From Pseudomonas mendocina (GTDB taxonomy: Bacteria > Pseudomonadota > Gammaproteobacteria > Pseudomonadales > Pseudomonadaceae), in NCBI GenBank assembly GCA_037482215.1, contig CP148074.1:62001-126000 (forward strand): a DNA stretch of 64,000 nt, in the 5' to 3' direction. The translations under genes and the position numbers were made by a program. Below, in pieces: positions 1 through 8,610 of the stretch; within the stretch, counting starts at the first letter, position 1; each line of letters opens with the position of its first letter. The notes below the pieces were generated by a model. That model was given only the letters and a program-made list of their open reading frames with translations. It was not told the DNA's origin and made no database searches.

Positions 1-1
1 C

Positions 2-385
2 TTGCGTTGCTGGCGTAGTGCCGGGAGCGTGCTGCTGCTGGGGTTGCTGGCTGGGTGCGCGAATACGGGCATGAATACCACGAACTATTCATCGCCCATC
101 CGCACCCAGTCAGCGGCCTGCCAGCATTATGCCCAGGCCTGGGTAGAGCACTTTCGCGCCAGCGTTGCTGTGCGCGAAGGCTTCCATGGTGACGGTGCTT
201 TACAGCGGCAGGCACAAGCCAGGGCACGCCTGGATCAGCAACAACATGATGACAATTGCTACAAGCCGTACTGCCTGATTCAGCCTAAGGCCGAAGGTCG
301 GCTGGATACTTATTGTGGATACAAAGTCCCCGACCCCAGTGGAGAAGAGATGTACCGCTGGATTCCATGGACCGATCTGAACTAA
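2..385 (+). CDS. small lipoprotein, 5' end uncertain
   Basis: The frame is open from the window edge to a TAA at 385. The N-terminus has an arginine, a hydrophobic run and a lipobox (LLAGC, Cys at about residue 19), so it is probably a lipidated, membrane-anchored protein. The mature part, about 108 residues, is soluble, with six further cysteines. The first possible start in view is a TTG at base 2; the true start may be just outside the window, so treat it as possibly partial. I do not recognise the family. It ends 25 bases before leuC; whether it shares that transcript cannot be judged. Confidence 0.6.
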   Translation: MRCWRSAGSVLLLGLLAGCANTGMNTTNYSSPIRTQSAACQHYAQAWVEHFRASVAVREGFHGDGALQRQAQARARLDQQQHDDNCYKPYCLIQPKAEGRLDTYCGYKVPDPSGEEMYRWIPWTDLN

Positions 386-410
386 GCCTTGAATAACAGA
401 GGATACTTAC

Positions 411-1823
411 GTGGGAGCGCAGACACTCTACGACAAGCTGTGGGCGCGCCATCGGATTGATGAACTTCCGGATGGCTCCACGCTTTTATACATCGACAGG
501 CACCTCCTGCATGAGGTGACCTCTCCGCAGGCCTTTTCCAACCTGCGTCTGGCCGGACGTAAACCCTGGCGTCTGGACACGTCACTTGCGACCCCCGACC
601 ATAACGTCCCAACCCTTAGCCGTGAGCAAGGTGTTGAGGGCGTCTGCGATGCGATTGCCCGCCAGCAGATCGCCACGCTGGAACGTAACAGCATTGAGTT
701 TGGTGTGCCGTTGTTCCCCCTCAACGATGTCCGTCAAGGCATTGTGCATGTGGTGGGCCCTGAACAAGGTCTGACCCTGCCAGGCATGACCCTGGTGTGT
801 GGTGACTCACACACCGCTACCCACGGCGCACTGGCAGCCCTTGCACACGGCATCGGCAGTAGTGAAGTGGAACACGTTCTGGCCACTCAGACTCTGCGTA
901 GCCGTAAGCAGAAGAACTTCCGCATTCGCGTGACTAACCGCCTGCGTGAAGGTGTAACCGCCAAAGACCTGGCCCTGCACATCATTGGTTTGATCGGTAC
1001 AGCTGGTGGCACAGGTTGCGCCATCGAGTTCTGTGGTGAAGCCATTGATGCGCTGAGCATGGAAGCCCGCATGACCCTGTGCAACATGAGCATTGAGGCC
1101 GGTGCGCGGGTTGGTCTGGTGGCCTATGACGCTAAGACTGAAGCCTATGTAAAAGGCCGTCCGATGGCGCCTAGCGGCGAACAGTGGGATGCCGCTGTTG
1201 CCTATTGGCGTACGTTGCACTCAGATGCTGATGCAGTCTTTGATCAAGAGCTCGAAATCGACGGCACTCAAGTCGGTATTCAAGTCACTTGGGGGACTTC
1301 GCCGGAACAGGTCGCGCCCATCAATGGCCGTGTGCCCACGCTGGATCAGGCACGTGATGCCTTGCAACGGGCAGACTGGGAGCGCGCCTTGCGCTACATG
1401 GGCCTGGAGCCTGGCCAACCATTGAGCGGCATTCCTGTTGACCGCATTTTTATTGGCTCGTGCACTAACGCCCGAATCGAAGATTTACGCGCCGCTGCCG
1501 AAGTGCTGCGTGGCCGTGAGGTACACCCGCGGGTGAAGCAGGCACTGGTCGTTCCAGGCTCAGGTCTGGTGCGTCTGCAAGCTGAGCGTGAAGGTTTGGA
1601 CCGCATTTTCAAAGCTGCAGGCTTTGAGTGGCGTTCACCGGGTTGCTCCATGTGCCTGGGTATGAATGCTGACCGGCTCAACCCCGGCGAGCGTTGTGCT
1701 GCCACGTCTAACCGCAACTTTGAAGGTCGTCAGGGCAAAGGCGGACGTACCCACCTGATGTCTCCGGCCATGGCCGCCGCTGCGGCGGTGATGGGCGAAC
1801 TTACCGATTTGGGGAGCGTTTGA
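411..1823 (+). CDS. leuC: 3-isopropylmalate dehydratase large subunit (LeuC family)
   Basis: This is an aconitase-family [4Fe-4S] dehydratase large subunit of 470 aa, the usual LeuC length. Colinear LeuC motifs are visible: the opening [41 protein letters not shown], the cluster cysteine in [12 protein letters not shown], the pair in CSMCLGMN, and [10 protein letters not shown] near the end. The start is GTG, with an AGAGGA ribosome site about 8 bases upstream. The housekeeping enzyme isomerises 2-isopropylmalate in leucine synthesis. Here the partners are leuD, a PrpR-like sigma-54 activator and a Rid protein, not leuB, so a catabolic role on another 2-hydroxyacid such as a methylmalate-type substrate is possible. 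That is inferred from context only. Confidence 0.9.
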   Translation: MGAQTLYDKLWARHRIDELPDGSTLLYIDRHLLHEVTSPQAFSNLRLAGRKPWRLDTSLATPDHNVPTLSREQGVEGVCDAIARQQIATLERNSIEFGVPLFPLNDVRQGIVHVVGPEQGLTLPGMTLVCGDSHTATHGALAALAHGIGSSEVEHVLATQTLRSRKQKNFRIRVTNRLREGVTAKDLALHIIGLIGTAGGTGCAIEFCGEAIDALSMEARMTLCNMSIEAGARVGLVAYDAKTEAYVKGRPMAPSGEQWDAAVAYWRTLHSDADAVFDQELEIDGTQVGIQVTWGTSPEQVAPINGRVPTLDQARDALQRADWERALRYMGLEPGQPLSGIPVDRIFIGSCTNARIEDLRAAAEVLRGREVHPRVKQALVVPGSGLVRLQAEREGLDRIFKAAGFEWRSPGCSMCLGMNADRLNPGERCAATSNRNFEGRQGKGGRTHLMSPAMAAAAAVMGELTDLGSV

Positions 1824-1825
1824 GC

Positions 1826-2464
1826 ATGCAGCCGTTGACAGTGCACGAAGGCATCATCATTCCGTTCAATCGAACCAATATCGATACGGATATGCTGCTG
1901 CCCAAGCAATACCTGAAAAGCCTGGAGTCGTTTGGTTTCGGTGACTTCCTCTTCGATGACGAGCGTTACCTCGATCCCGGTGAAATAGACACACCGATTG
2001 CCTCGCGCAGGCCTAATCCGGCATGCATCTTGAATGTACCTCCGTACCATGAGGGAAATGTGGTGCTCGCTCAAGCCAACTTTGGATGCGGCTCAAGCAG
2101 AGAGCATGCGGTCTGGGCACTCAGAGACTTCGGTGTGCGTGTGGTCATCGCCCCCAGTTTCGGCGATATCTTCCGTAACAACTGCTTCAACAATGGTTTA
2201 CTTCCGTTACAACTCGAGCAAGAAAAAATCGACGCCTTGTTTGACCTGGCCGAAAAAAGTCCGGGTTTACAGGCTCATATCAATGTAAGTGATCGAACAT
2301 TGCGTGTTGCGGAACTGAGTTTCGTTTTCGATCTGGATGAAGGGCGTCAACAGCGATTGCTCAAAGGACTGGACGAAATAGGTGAGACCCTGGCCCATGC
2401 AGACAAGGTCAGCGCTTACGAACAATGGAGAAAGCTGGAGGAGCCCTGGGTTTTCAGAACGTAA
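1826..2464 (+). CDS. leuD: 3-isopropylmalate dehydratase small subunit (LeuD family)
   Basis: This is the small (swivel-domain) subunit that pairs with LeuC; 212 aa. It shows NIDTDMLLPKQYL near the N-terminus and the family signature NFGCGSSREHA, followed by VVIAPSFGDIF and NNCFNNGLLP. I chose ATG at 1826, two codons inside a TTG at 1820, because GGGGAGCG lies at the right distance and the leuC stop is only 3 bases upstream. Tight coupling implies one complex with the upstream subunit. A few residues around position 45-60 (FLFDDERYLD, then an insertion before RRPNPACIL) differ from the housekeeping enzyme I know. That fits, but does not prove, altered substrate choice. Confidence 0.88.
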   Translation: MQPLTVHEGIIIPFNRTNIDTDMLLPKQYLKSLESFGFGDFLFDDERYLDPGEIDTPIASRRPNPACILNVPPYHEGNVVLAQANFGCGSSREHAVWALRDFGVRVVIAPSFGDIFRNNCFNNGLLPLQLEQEKIDALFDLAEKSPGLQAHINVSDRTLRVAELSFVFDLDEGRQQRLLKGLDEIGETLAHADKVSAYEQWRKLEEPWVFRT

Positions 2465-2501
2465 ATGAACCAGCCGCCTAATAAGAATAAGAGGTAGCGC
2501 T

Positions 2502-4364
2502 GTGGAATTTGCGAATGAGGAGCTGGACCGGGTCAGGATATGTTTTATCGGCAACTCCAAGGTTAGCCGGTTGATACATAGCCTGATTCCCGAGTTTGAG
2601 TCGTTGGCCAGCATCACCATCATCGACAACATCTTCAATGATGCCGTGCGTGCGGCCCGCGAACTGGTTGAGCGGCAGGCTGTAGACATCTTTATCAGTG
2701 CTGGCGCCAACGCCTTTTACTTGCAGGACACCCTGCCGGTTCCGGTGTTGGCGTTGAAGGTTGAGCAATCTGACCTCATCCAGGCTTTTCTCACGGCCCG
2801 GCGCATTGCCGACAAGGCCCTGCTGCTCAACTATGAGCGGCAGGAGGCCAATGTCGAGCTGTTACGCTTGTTCGGTGGCATGGAGCTGATTCACCGCACC
2901 TATAGCACGGCTGAGCATGCCCACGAAATTTTCCACAGCCTGCGGGCTGAAGGAATCGGCGTGGTCATCGGTTCAAGCTACGTGTGCGACTTGGCAGACC
3001 AGTGGGGGCTCAACTCGGTGTTGATGTACTCCCGCGAGTCCTGCCGTAACTTACTGCGCAAGGCGATTCGCCATGCTGGGGCATACAAGCGTGAGCGCCA
3101 GCAGGCGGCTACTGAACAGTTTCTGCTGGAGCAAAATCCCAACCCTCAGGTCTTCACCAACCGTAACGGCGTGGTGGTGGCTTGGAACAGCGCGGCGCAA
3201 AGCCTGATTCCTACGCTACCTAAGCGTCGCCGTCTCAACGGAGTATTGGATTCTCGCGTGCTCGAGGCTGACAGCCTGCGTGCAGAAGGGTTATTGCTCG
3301 GCGACCGACTGTGTACGCTGAACAAACTGCCGTTTGAAGTGGATAACGAGCCTATTGGCTCGCTGTATATGTTTTATCCACAACCCATGGCCCAGACCAG
3401 CGAAAACCAGCGGCGCATGGTCTACCAGTCAAGCCGCATGCTTGAAGTCCAGAGCCAGCTCCACCTGTACGGTTCCACGCCGGGCACGGTGCTGCTGCGT
3501 GGAGAAACAGGTACCGGTAAGGAACTGGCTGCCCGTCAAATCCATATGGCGAGCCAGAACAGCAATGGCCCGTTTGTAGCCATCAACTGCGCAGCAATTC
3601 CGGCTGAGTTGTTCGAGTCGGAGCTGTTCGGATACGCCGAGGGTGCCTTCACCAGTGCCAAAAGCGGAGGTAAGTCCGGTTTGCTGGAAAGTGCCAACAA
3701 CGGCACCTTCTTTCTCGACGAAATTAACTCCATGCCGCTGCCGCAGCAGGCCAAGTTGCTGCGTGTCCTGCAGGAGCGCGAAGTTCGCCCAGTGGGAGCT
3801 CGTCGGGCAATTGCGCTCAACATCAAGTTTGTCGTGGCCTGCAACGCCGACTTGCAGGCTGAAGTTCGTGCCGGTCGCTTCCGTGAAGACCTCTACTACC
3901 GCCTGAGCACCTTCGTTGTGGTTCTGCCGCCGCTGCGTGAGCGTATGGAGGATATTCCGTTGTTAACGGAATACCTGATTCGCCGTGAAGGCAAACGCTA
4001 TGCCGTTGAGGTGGACGCGCAGGAGTTGACGCGTGGCCTGACCCCGATCTTCCGCCGCTACACCTGGCCGGGCAACGTGCGCCAACTGGAAAACATCATC
4101 GAGCGTTTGGTTGTGTCCCTGCGCATATACGGCAGCTGCGATGCACTGGTTGAAGCCATGCCTCGGGTCGCCCCTGAGCTGTTTAACAGCGAAAGCGAAA
4201 TGGATGAAGGGGGCCACCTGCATCAGGTTGAGCAGGAAGAGATCGTCAAGGCCCTCAAACAATTTGGCGGTAATAAGACACTGGCAGCGGAATACCTGGG
4301 CATCAGCCAGACCACGCTGTGGCGCCGGCTTAAACGCATTACTCCGGAGGCGATGACGCAATGA
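2502..4364 (+). CDS. sigma-54-dependent activator with PrpR-type N-terminal sensor
   Basis: The protein has 620 aa in three parts. Residues 1-190 resemble the PrpR N-terminal sensor domain, which binds 2-methylcitrate in PrpR. A central AAA+ domain (about 300-540) has Walker A GETGTGKE, a GAFTSA loop where most activators have GAFTGA, and Walker B-like FFLDEI. A Fis-type helix-turn-helix ([21 protein letters not shown]) ends the protein. The start is GTG with GAGG upstream; the gene lies 37 bases after leuD and overlaps the next gene by ATGA. It probably activates this operon in response to a short-chain carboxylate. No convincing -24/-12 promoter was found in the visible upstream sequence. 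Confidence 0.88.
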   Translation: MEFANEELDRVRICFIGNSKVSRLIHSLIPEFESLASITIIDNIFNDAVRAARELVERQAVDIFISAGANAFYLQDTLPVPVLALKVEQSDLIQAFLTARRIADKALLLNYERQEANVELLRLFGGMELIHRTYSTAEHAHEIFHSLRAEGIGVVIGSSYVCDLADQWGLNSVLMYSRESCRNLLRKAIRHAGAYKRERQQAATEQFLLEQNPNPQVFTNRNGVVVAWNSAAQSLIPTLPKRRRLNGVLDSRVLEADSLRAEGLLLGDRLCTLNKLPFEVDNEPIGSLYMFYPQPMAQTSENQRRMVYQSSRMLEVQSQLHLYGSTPGTVLLRGETGTGKELAARQIHMASQNSNGPFVAINCAAIPAELFESELFGYAEGAFTSAKSGGKSGLLESANNGTFFLDEINSMPLPQQAKLLRVLQEREVRPVGARRAIALNIKFVVACNADLQAEVRAGRFREDLYYRLSTFVVVLPPLRERMEDIPLLTEYLIRREGKRYAVEVDAQELTRGLTPIFRRYTWPGNVRQLENIIERLVVSLRIYGSCDALVEAMPRVAPELFNSESEMDEGGHLHQVEQEEIVKALKQFGGNKTLAAEYLGISQTTLWRRLKRITPEAMTQ

Positions 4365-4750
4365 TCAAACAGCTTGTGCAACCACTACCTGACCCGTTCG
4401 AACCGTTTGCCCTGTCACCAGGGATTGCCTTTGGCGACCTGCTGTTTGTCTCCGGGCAGGCGGCCATGAACCCGCAGGGCGAAATCGTTGGTGTGGGTAA
4501 TTTTATGGCTCAAGCCGAATGTGCGTTTGAGAATCTAAAACGGGTGCTGGAAGCCGGGGGCTCAGGCCTTGAGCATGTGCTTAAGGTCACTATTTTTGTC
4601 ACGGATATGGCCCACTTCCCGGATGTGGTCGAGCTGCGCAAACGCTACTTCAGCCCGCCCTATCCGGCTGACTCCATCGTTCAGGTCAGCGCCTTGGCTC
4701 TGCCTGAGCTGATGTTTGAAATAGAAGCGATCGCCGCCCGGCCGCGATAA
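4361..4750 (+). CDS. Rid-family (YjgF/YER057c/UK114) protein without the catalytic Arg
   Basis: This is a 129-aa Rid fold: [17 protein letters not shown], then [25 protein letters not shown], and the C-terminal [12 protein letters not shown]. In true RidA imine deaminases an Arg sits in the PARS segment before the last strand (Arg105 in E. coli). Here it reads PADS, so the imine/enamine hydrolysis activity of RidA is not expected. Such members belong to the Rid4-7-type groups, often found beside catabolic genes. The ATG overlaps the regulator stop (ATGA) and has a CGGAGG upstream, so it is the last gene of the leuCD-regulator operon. Substrate unknown. Confidence 0.85.
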   Translation: MIKQLVQPLPDPFEPFALSPGIAFGDLLFVSGQAAMNPQGEIVGVGNFMAQAECAFENLKRVLEAGGSGLEHVLKVTIFVTDMAHFPDVVELRKRYFSPPYPADSIVQVSALALPELMFEIEAIAARPR

Positions 4751-4754
4751 ATGT

Positions 4755-4775
4755 AAGCCCTGTTCGGAGGGCTTT
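4755..4775 (+). terminator. weak terminator hairpin after the Rid gene
   Basis: A 7-bp perfect stem (AAGCCCT / AGGGCTT) with a 6-base loop begins 4 bases after the Rid stop codon. Only a short T run follows, so termination is likely but weak. Confidence 0.5.
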
Positions 4776-4777
4776 GA

Positions 4778-4931
4778 GGAAGCGGCTTCAGCTGCAAAGC
4801 TCTACCCGAACGTGAGCAGCGCCTGTTTAGCTGAATGATTCAGTGTTGCGACTGGCCAATTCACGGCTAAAGCCGTTCCCACGAAAAGCATCTATACGAA
4901 TGCCTCGTGGGAGCGGCTTCAGCCGCGAAAG
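4778..4931. repeat. REP elements (one degenerate copy plus an inverted pair)
   Basis: Three copies of a Pseudomonas-type REP palindrome are visible. A degenerate copy lies at 4778-4799 (AAGCGGCTTCAGCTGCAAAG), a reverse copy at 4861-4883 (CACGGCTAAAGCCGTTCCCAC), and a forward copy at 4906-4931 beginning CGTGGGAGCGGCTTCAGCCG. The last two are in inverted orientation about 22 bases apart, as in a REP doublet (REPIN) that can fold into one long hairpin. They sit between two convergent genes, the usual place. The stretch holds no gene. Confidence 0.8.
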
Positions 4932-4965
4932 CGCTAGGTGTATCCGCTTTGCTGTGCGGTAAGCC

Positions 4966-6738
4966 TCAGAAACCCTCTGCTGACAGCTGGTAAAGTGCTG
5001 CACTGCCGGCACGGATGCTGGCTTCCAGACTCAAGCTACGTGGCAACAGGCGGGCAAAGAAGAACTGCGCAGTGGCCAGTTTGCCAGCGTAGAATGCCTC
5101 GTCGTTAGCCCGCAGACGCTCTGCACTGGCAGCCATACGCACCCACATATACGCATACGCGGTGTAGCCGAACAGGTGCAGGTATTCCACTGACGCGGCA
5201 CCTACTGCATTCGGATCGGCCTTCGCTTCGTTCAGCAGCCAGTCACTAACGGCCTCCAAACGCGCCAGTGCATCCAGCAGTGCAGCGTTGTATGGGGTGC
5301 TGTTTTCAGCAGCGAATGAGCGGGCTTCGTTGGTGAACAGGCGCAGTGCTTCGCCACCATTGGCCACGACTTTACGGCCGAGCAGGTCCAGTGCCTGAAT
5401 GCCGTTGGTGCCTTCGTAAATCTGTGCAATACGCACATCACGCACCAGTTGCTCCTGGCCCCATTCGCGGATGTAACCGTGGCCGCCGAATACCTGCTGG
5501 CCATGTACGCAGCTTTCAAAACCGCTGTCGGTAAAGAACGCTTTGGCCACTGGCGTCAGCAGGGCAACCATCGCTTCTGCCTGCTTTTTCTCTGCAGGAT
5601 CGACGCTGTATTTAGCCAGATCGAGCTGTTGGCCGACGTAACAGGCAAACGCGCGACCGCCTTCCGTCATGCCCTTCATGGTCAGCAGCATGCGGCGCAC
5701 ATCGGCGTGGACGATGATCGGATCGGCTGCTTTCTCTTTCGCTACCGGGCCGGTGGCCGCACGGCTTTGCAGGCGTTCACGGGCATAGTCGCGGGCTGCT
5801 TGGTAAGAAGCTTCAGCACAGCCAATGCCTTGAATGCCAATGGACAGGCGCTCGTAGTTCATCATGGTGAACATGGCCGCCAGGCCTTTATTGACCTCGC
5901 CGATCAGGTAACCGGTGGCGCCGTCAAAGTTCATCACGCAGGTGGCAGAGGCTTTGATGCCCATCTTGTGCTCGATGGAGCCACAAGACACCGCATTCTT
6001 CTCGCCCAGGGAGCCGTCAGCATTGACCAGCACCTTTGGCACCAGGAACAGGGAAATACCTTTCGGCCCGGCCGGTGCATCTGGCAGCTTGGCCAGTACT
6101 AGGTGGATGATGTTTTCGGTCAGATCCTGCTCACCGCCGGTGATGAAAATCTTCGTGCCGCTGATGGCGTAGGACCCGTCAGCCTGAGGCTCAGCCTTGG
6201 TGCGGATGATGCCCAGATCAGTCCCTGCATGGGGTTCAGTCAGGCACATAGAACCGGCCCAGCGGCCTTCGTACATCGGTGGCAAATAGCAGTTTTTCAG
6301 TTCTTCGCTGGCGTGAGCATCAATGGCCAGGCAAGCGCCAGAGCTGAGCGCGGAGTACAGGGCAAAGCTGGAGCCTGCGGCATACAGCATTTCCTCAAAG
6401 GCCACGGCGAGCATCTTCGGCATGCCCATGCCGCCGTAGTTCGGGTTGCCTGCCAGACCTACCCAACCGCCTTCAATGTAGGTGGCGTAAGCCTCTTTGA
6501 AGCCCGCCGGGGTGCGTACTTCGCCGTTGACCCACTGCGCGCCTTCTTCATCACCGCTGCGGTTCAACGGAGCAATCAGGGTGCCGGTGACTTTGGCCGC
6601 TTCTTCGAGGATGGCATTGGCAGTGTCAGCATCAATGCGCTCAGCCAGCTCGGGCTGTCGCGCCCACACGCTGGCGGCATCAAAAACATCGTGGAGGATA
6701 AAGCGCGCTTCACGCAGATCGGCGTTGTAACTCGGCAT
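4966..6738 (-). CDS. acyl-CoA dehydrogenase, long form (DmdC/FadE-like)
   Basis: This is a 590-aa flavin-dependent acyl-CoA dehydrogenase, about 200 residues longer than the short/medium-chain enzymes, as in the DmdC-like group with an extra C-terminal domain. Visible signatures are MCLTEPHAGTDLG (FAD/substrate region), YAISGTKIFITGGEQD, FGGHGYIREWG and QIYEGTNGIQALDLLGRK, whose Glu is where the catalytic base lies in this family. It would oxidise an acyl-CoA to the 2-enoyl-CoA, passing electrons to ETF. The ATG start overlaps the end of the upstream TetR gene by 29 bases, so both are probably one operon. The acyl substrate cannot be told from sequence. Confidence 0.87.
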   Translation of the reverse strand: MPSYNADLREARFILHDVFDAASVWARQPELAERIDADTANAILEEAAKVTGTLIAPLNRSGDEEGAQWVNGEVRTPAGFKEAYATYIEGGWVGLAGNPNYGGMGMPKMLAVAFEEMLYAAGSSFALYSALSSGACLAIDAHASEELKNCYLPPMYEGRWAGSMCLTEPHAGTDLGIIRTKAEPQADGSYAISGTKIFITGGEQDLTENIIHLVLAKLPDAPAGPKGISLFLVPKVLVNADGSLGEKNAVSCGSIEHKMGIKASATCVMNFDGATGYLIGEVNKGLAAMFTMMNYERLSIGIQGIGCAEASYQAARDYARERLQSRAATGPVAKEKAADPIIVHADVRRMLLTMKGMTEGGRAFACYVGQQLDLAKYSVDPAEKKQAEAMVALLTPVAKAFFTDSGFESCVHGQQVFGGHGYIREWGQEQLVRDVRIAQIYEGTNGIQALDLLGRKVVANGGEALRLFTNEARSFAAENSTPYNAALLDALARLEAVSDWLLNEAKADPNAVGAASVEYLHLFGYTAYAYMWVRMAASAERLRANDEAFYAGKLATAQFFFARLLPRSLSLEASIRAGSAALYQLSAEGF

Positions 6739-7348
6739 AATGTGGTTCCTCGACTATAGCGGGCGCTTCTCGCAGCTCCGGGAGCCGGGAAAAGAACCCC
6801 TGAATAAGGTGTTCGATCAGTTGCAGCTGTTGCTCTGCATTCACGTTGGCTTCACTCAACCACAGCGGCAGTTGCTCCAGCAGGTTCAACGCCAGCTGGC
6901 CGATGGCCGGTGAACAACGTTTCGGCTCATCCAGCAACTTCGCATACAGCTGTTGCATGTGCAGACCAATTAGCTGACGCAGCTGTTCAATCTGTTGGCG
7001 ATGCGCCTGACCCAGGCAATGGCGCTCGCGGTTGGCCAATTGAAAGAGCCATGGGCCGTGTTGATACAACTCAGCAATAGCGCGACTGATCTGTTGCAGG
7101 CGCTGTCTGGGCAAACCGTTGTTGCGTAGTGGGCGGCTCACAATCGTCAGAATATTTTCGTAATGCTCTTCCAGAGCATCGAATAGCAACTCCTCTTTAC
7201 TGCTACAGTGGCTGTACAACGCAGCAGTAGACATCCCCATATGGGTGGCCAGTTTTCGCAGGCTGACCTGGGCAAAACCCTGGCTGGCGAATAGCTGTAA
7301 GGCAACCTTACGGTTGTGCTCAAAACGGGAATGCTTTTTTTCAGTCAT
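6710..7348 (-). CDS. TetR-family transcriptional regulator
   Basis: This is a 212-aa regulator with the TetR N-terminal helix-turn-helix at about residues 10-55 (ALQLFASQGFAQVSLRKLA, then MGMSTAALYSHCSSKEELL). The ligand-binding C-terminal part is helical and rich in Leu and Gln. It overlaps and precedes the acyl-CoA dehydrogenase gene and likely controls it, probably responding to an acyl-CoA or fatty acid (inferred). It is divergent from the AraC-type gene; the 178 bases between them should hold both promoters, but no clear operator palindrome was recognised. Confidence 0.87.
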   Translation of the reverse strand: MTEKKHSRFEHNRKVALQLFASQGFAQVSLRKLATHMGMSTAALYSHCSSKEELLFDALEEHYENILTIVSRPLRNNGLPRQRLQQISRAIAELYQHGPWLFQLANRERHCLGQAHRQQIEQLRQLIGLHMQQLYAKLLDEPKRCSPAIGQLALNLLEQLPLWLSEANVNAEQQLQLIEHLIQGFFSRLPELREAPAIVEEPHYAELQRRSA

Positions 7349-7526
7349 GATCGTTCTTTTTATTTTTTACGGTTTGCTCGCAAGCAGACTGCGCATGGGT
7401 GGAAAGTCTAGAGAGGTGCCAAGGGCGGGGCTATGCCCAAACCCTTCGCAATCTACGTATAGTTTTTGCCATGACGGCATGTTGCGCATGCTTCATCCGG
7501 TCTAGTTGGTTAAGGTTAAAAAGGTC

Positions 7527-8549
7527 ATGCGCGATCAGGATTCAGTTGCGGCCTATCTGGTAAAGGCGGCCCTCCACGGTATTCAGGACTCCCCGCAGCG
7601 GGTTGCGGCGGTGTTGGATAAGGCCGGGATAGAACAGGCAGCGCTGGCGCTGGATAACGCCCGTTTGCCTGCGGCGGCGGTCACCCGCTTCTGGCTGGCG
7701 ATGGACGAAGAGCTTAACGACGAGTTTTTTGGCTTTGATTCCCACGGCATGCCGTCGGGCAGTTTTGCCTTGATCAGTCGGGCGCTGATTCAGGAGCGCA
7801 CGCTGGGTAAAGCGCTGGAGCAGTGCTTTAAGTACCTGAGCTTCTTTATCCACGATATCCGCGGCAGCCTGGAGCAACGCAACGGGCAGGCAGTGATCTG
7901 TCTGGAAACATCTATGCAGAAACCAGTGCTCAAAGGCGCGGCTGAAGAGATCTACCTGAGTATCGTCTTGGGGCTGATGTGCTGGTTGATCGGGCGGCGC
8001 ATTCCGCTTAACCGCTCACGCTTCAGCACGGATGAGCCAAGCGCTGAGTCCTCACCTTGGCAGTGGGGGCCGTTGGTGGAGTATGGGTGCGAACGTACCG
8101 AGATTGCCTTTGATTCCAGCTACCTGAAACTGCCGGTTATTCAGGATCAGACAACCATACGCAGCTTCCTGCGCAGTTGCCCGCAATGGCTGGTGGTACG
8201 CTTTCGCAATGACGCCAGTACCGCTTCGGAGGTCTTTCGTCGGCTGCGCAGCCTCAACAGCTCAGAGTGGCCGACGCTTAAGGAACTGGCTGACAGTTTT
8301 GCACTCAGTGAACAGGTGCTCAGAAGGTATTTGGCCAGGGATGGCTTTACTTACCAAGAGATCAAACACGAAGTTCGCCGCGCCATCGTGTTCACCCTGA
8401 TGCGCGACAGCACCATTAGCATTTCCGAGATCGCCGTCCAAGCAGGCTTCCAGGAGCCGAGCGCCTTTCACCGCATCTTCCGTCGTTGGACGGGAGAAAG
8501 TCCGGGTCAATTCAGAGATCGTTTGCACCGCACCGGTACAGGGGCTTAG
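7527..8549 (+). CDS. AraC-family transcriptional regulator
   Basis: This is a 340-aa regulator of the OruR/ArgR-like AraC subgroup. An N-terminal ligand domain of about 200 residues (SFALISRALIQERTLGKAL) is followed by a C-terminal double helix-turn-helix from about 255. The second motif reads ISISEIAVQAGFQEPSAFHR and then FRRWTGESPGQFR. I chose ATG 7527 (KKV-MRDQD) rather than an in-frame TTG at 7506; an AAGG lies just upstream. Its target is unknown. Candidates are the convergent pipecolate oxidase gene or the divergent acyl-CoA dehydrogenase operon. It ends at a shared hairpin with the oxidase gene. Confidence 0.86.
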   Translation: MRDQDSVAAYLVKAALHGIQDSPQRVAAVLDKAGIEQAALALDNARLPAAAVTRFWLAMDEELNDEFFGFDSHGMPSGSFALISRALIQERTLGKALEQCFKYLSFFIHDIRGSLEQRNGQAVICLETSMQKPVLKGAAEEIYLSIVLGLMCWLIGRRIPLNRSRFSTDEPSAESSPWQWGPLVEYGCERTEIAFDSSYLKLPVIQDQTTIRSFLRSCPQWLVVRFRNDASTASEVFRRLRSLNSSEWPTLKELADSFALSEQVLRRYLARDGFTYQEIKHEVRRAIVFTLMRDSTISISEIAVQAGFQEPSAFHRIFRRWTGESPGQFRDRLHRTGTGA

Positions 8550-8576
8550 CGCCACCTTGGGTACGCTGTGGCGTGA

Positions 8577-8605
8577 TTCAGGAGCGGCTGGGCGCCGCTC
8601 CTGAA
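8577..8605. terminator. bidirectional terminator hairpin
   Basis: A perfect 12-bp stem (TTCAGGAGCGGC / GCCGCTCCTGAA) with a 5-base loop fills the gap between the convergent AraC gene (stop 8549) and oxidase gene (stop 8611). There is no T-tract on either side. Confidence 0.6.
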
Positions 8606-8610
8606 CGGCT

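Noticed and set aside
370..411. Sigma-54 promoter for the leuCD operon
   Set aside because: No GG-N10-GC type -24/-12 element with acceptable flanks was found; it may lie upstream of the window.
4361..4750. Canonical RidA enamine/imine deaminase
   Set aside because: The essential Arg of the PARS segment is Asp here.
5449..6759. Two plus-strand frames of about 217 aa each
   Set aside because: Both are antisense to the acyl-CoA dehydrogenase gene and look like codon-bias shadows.
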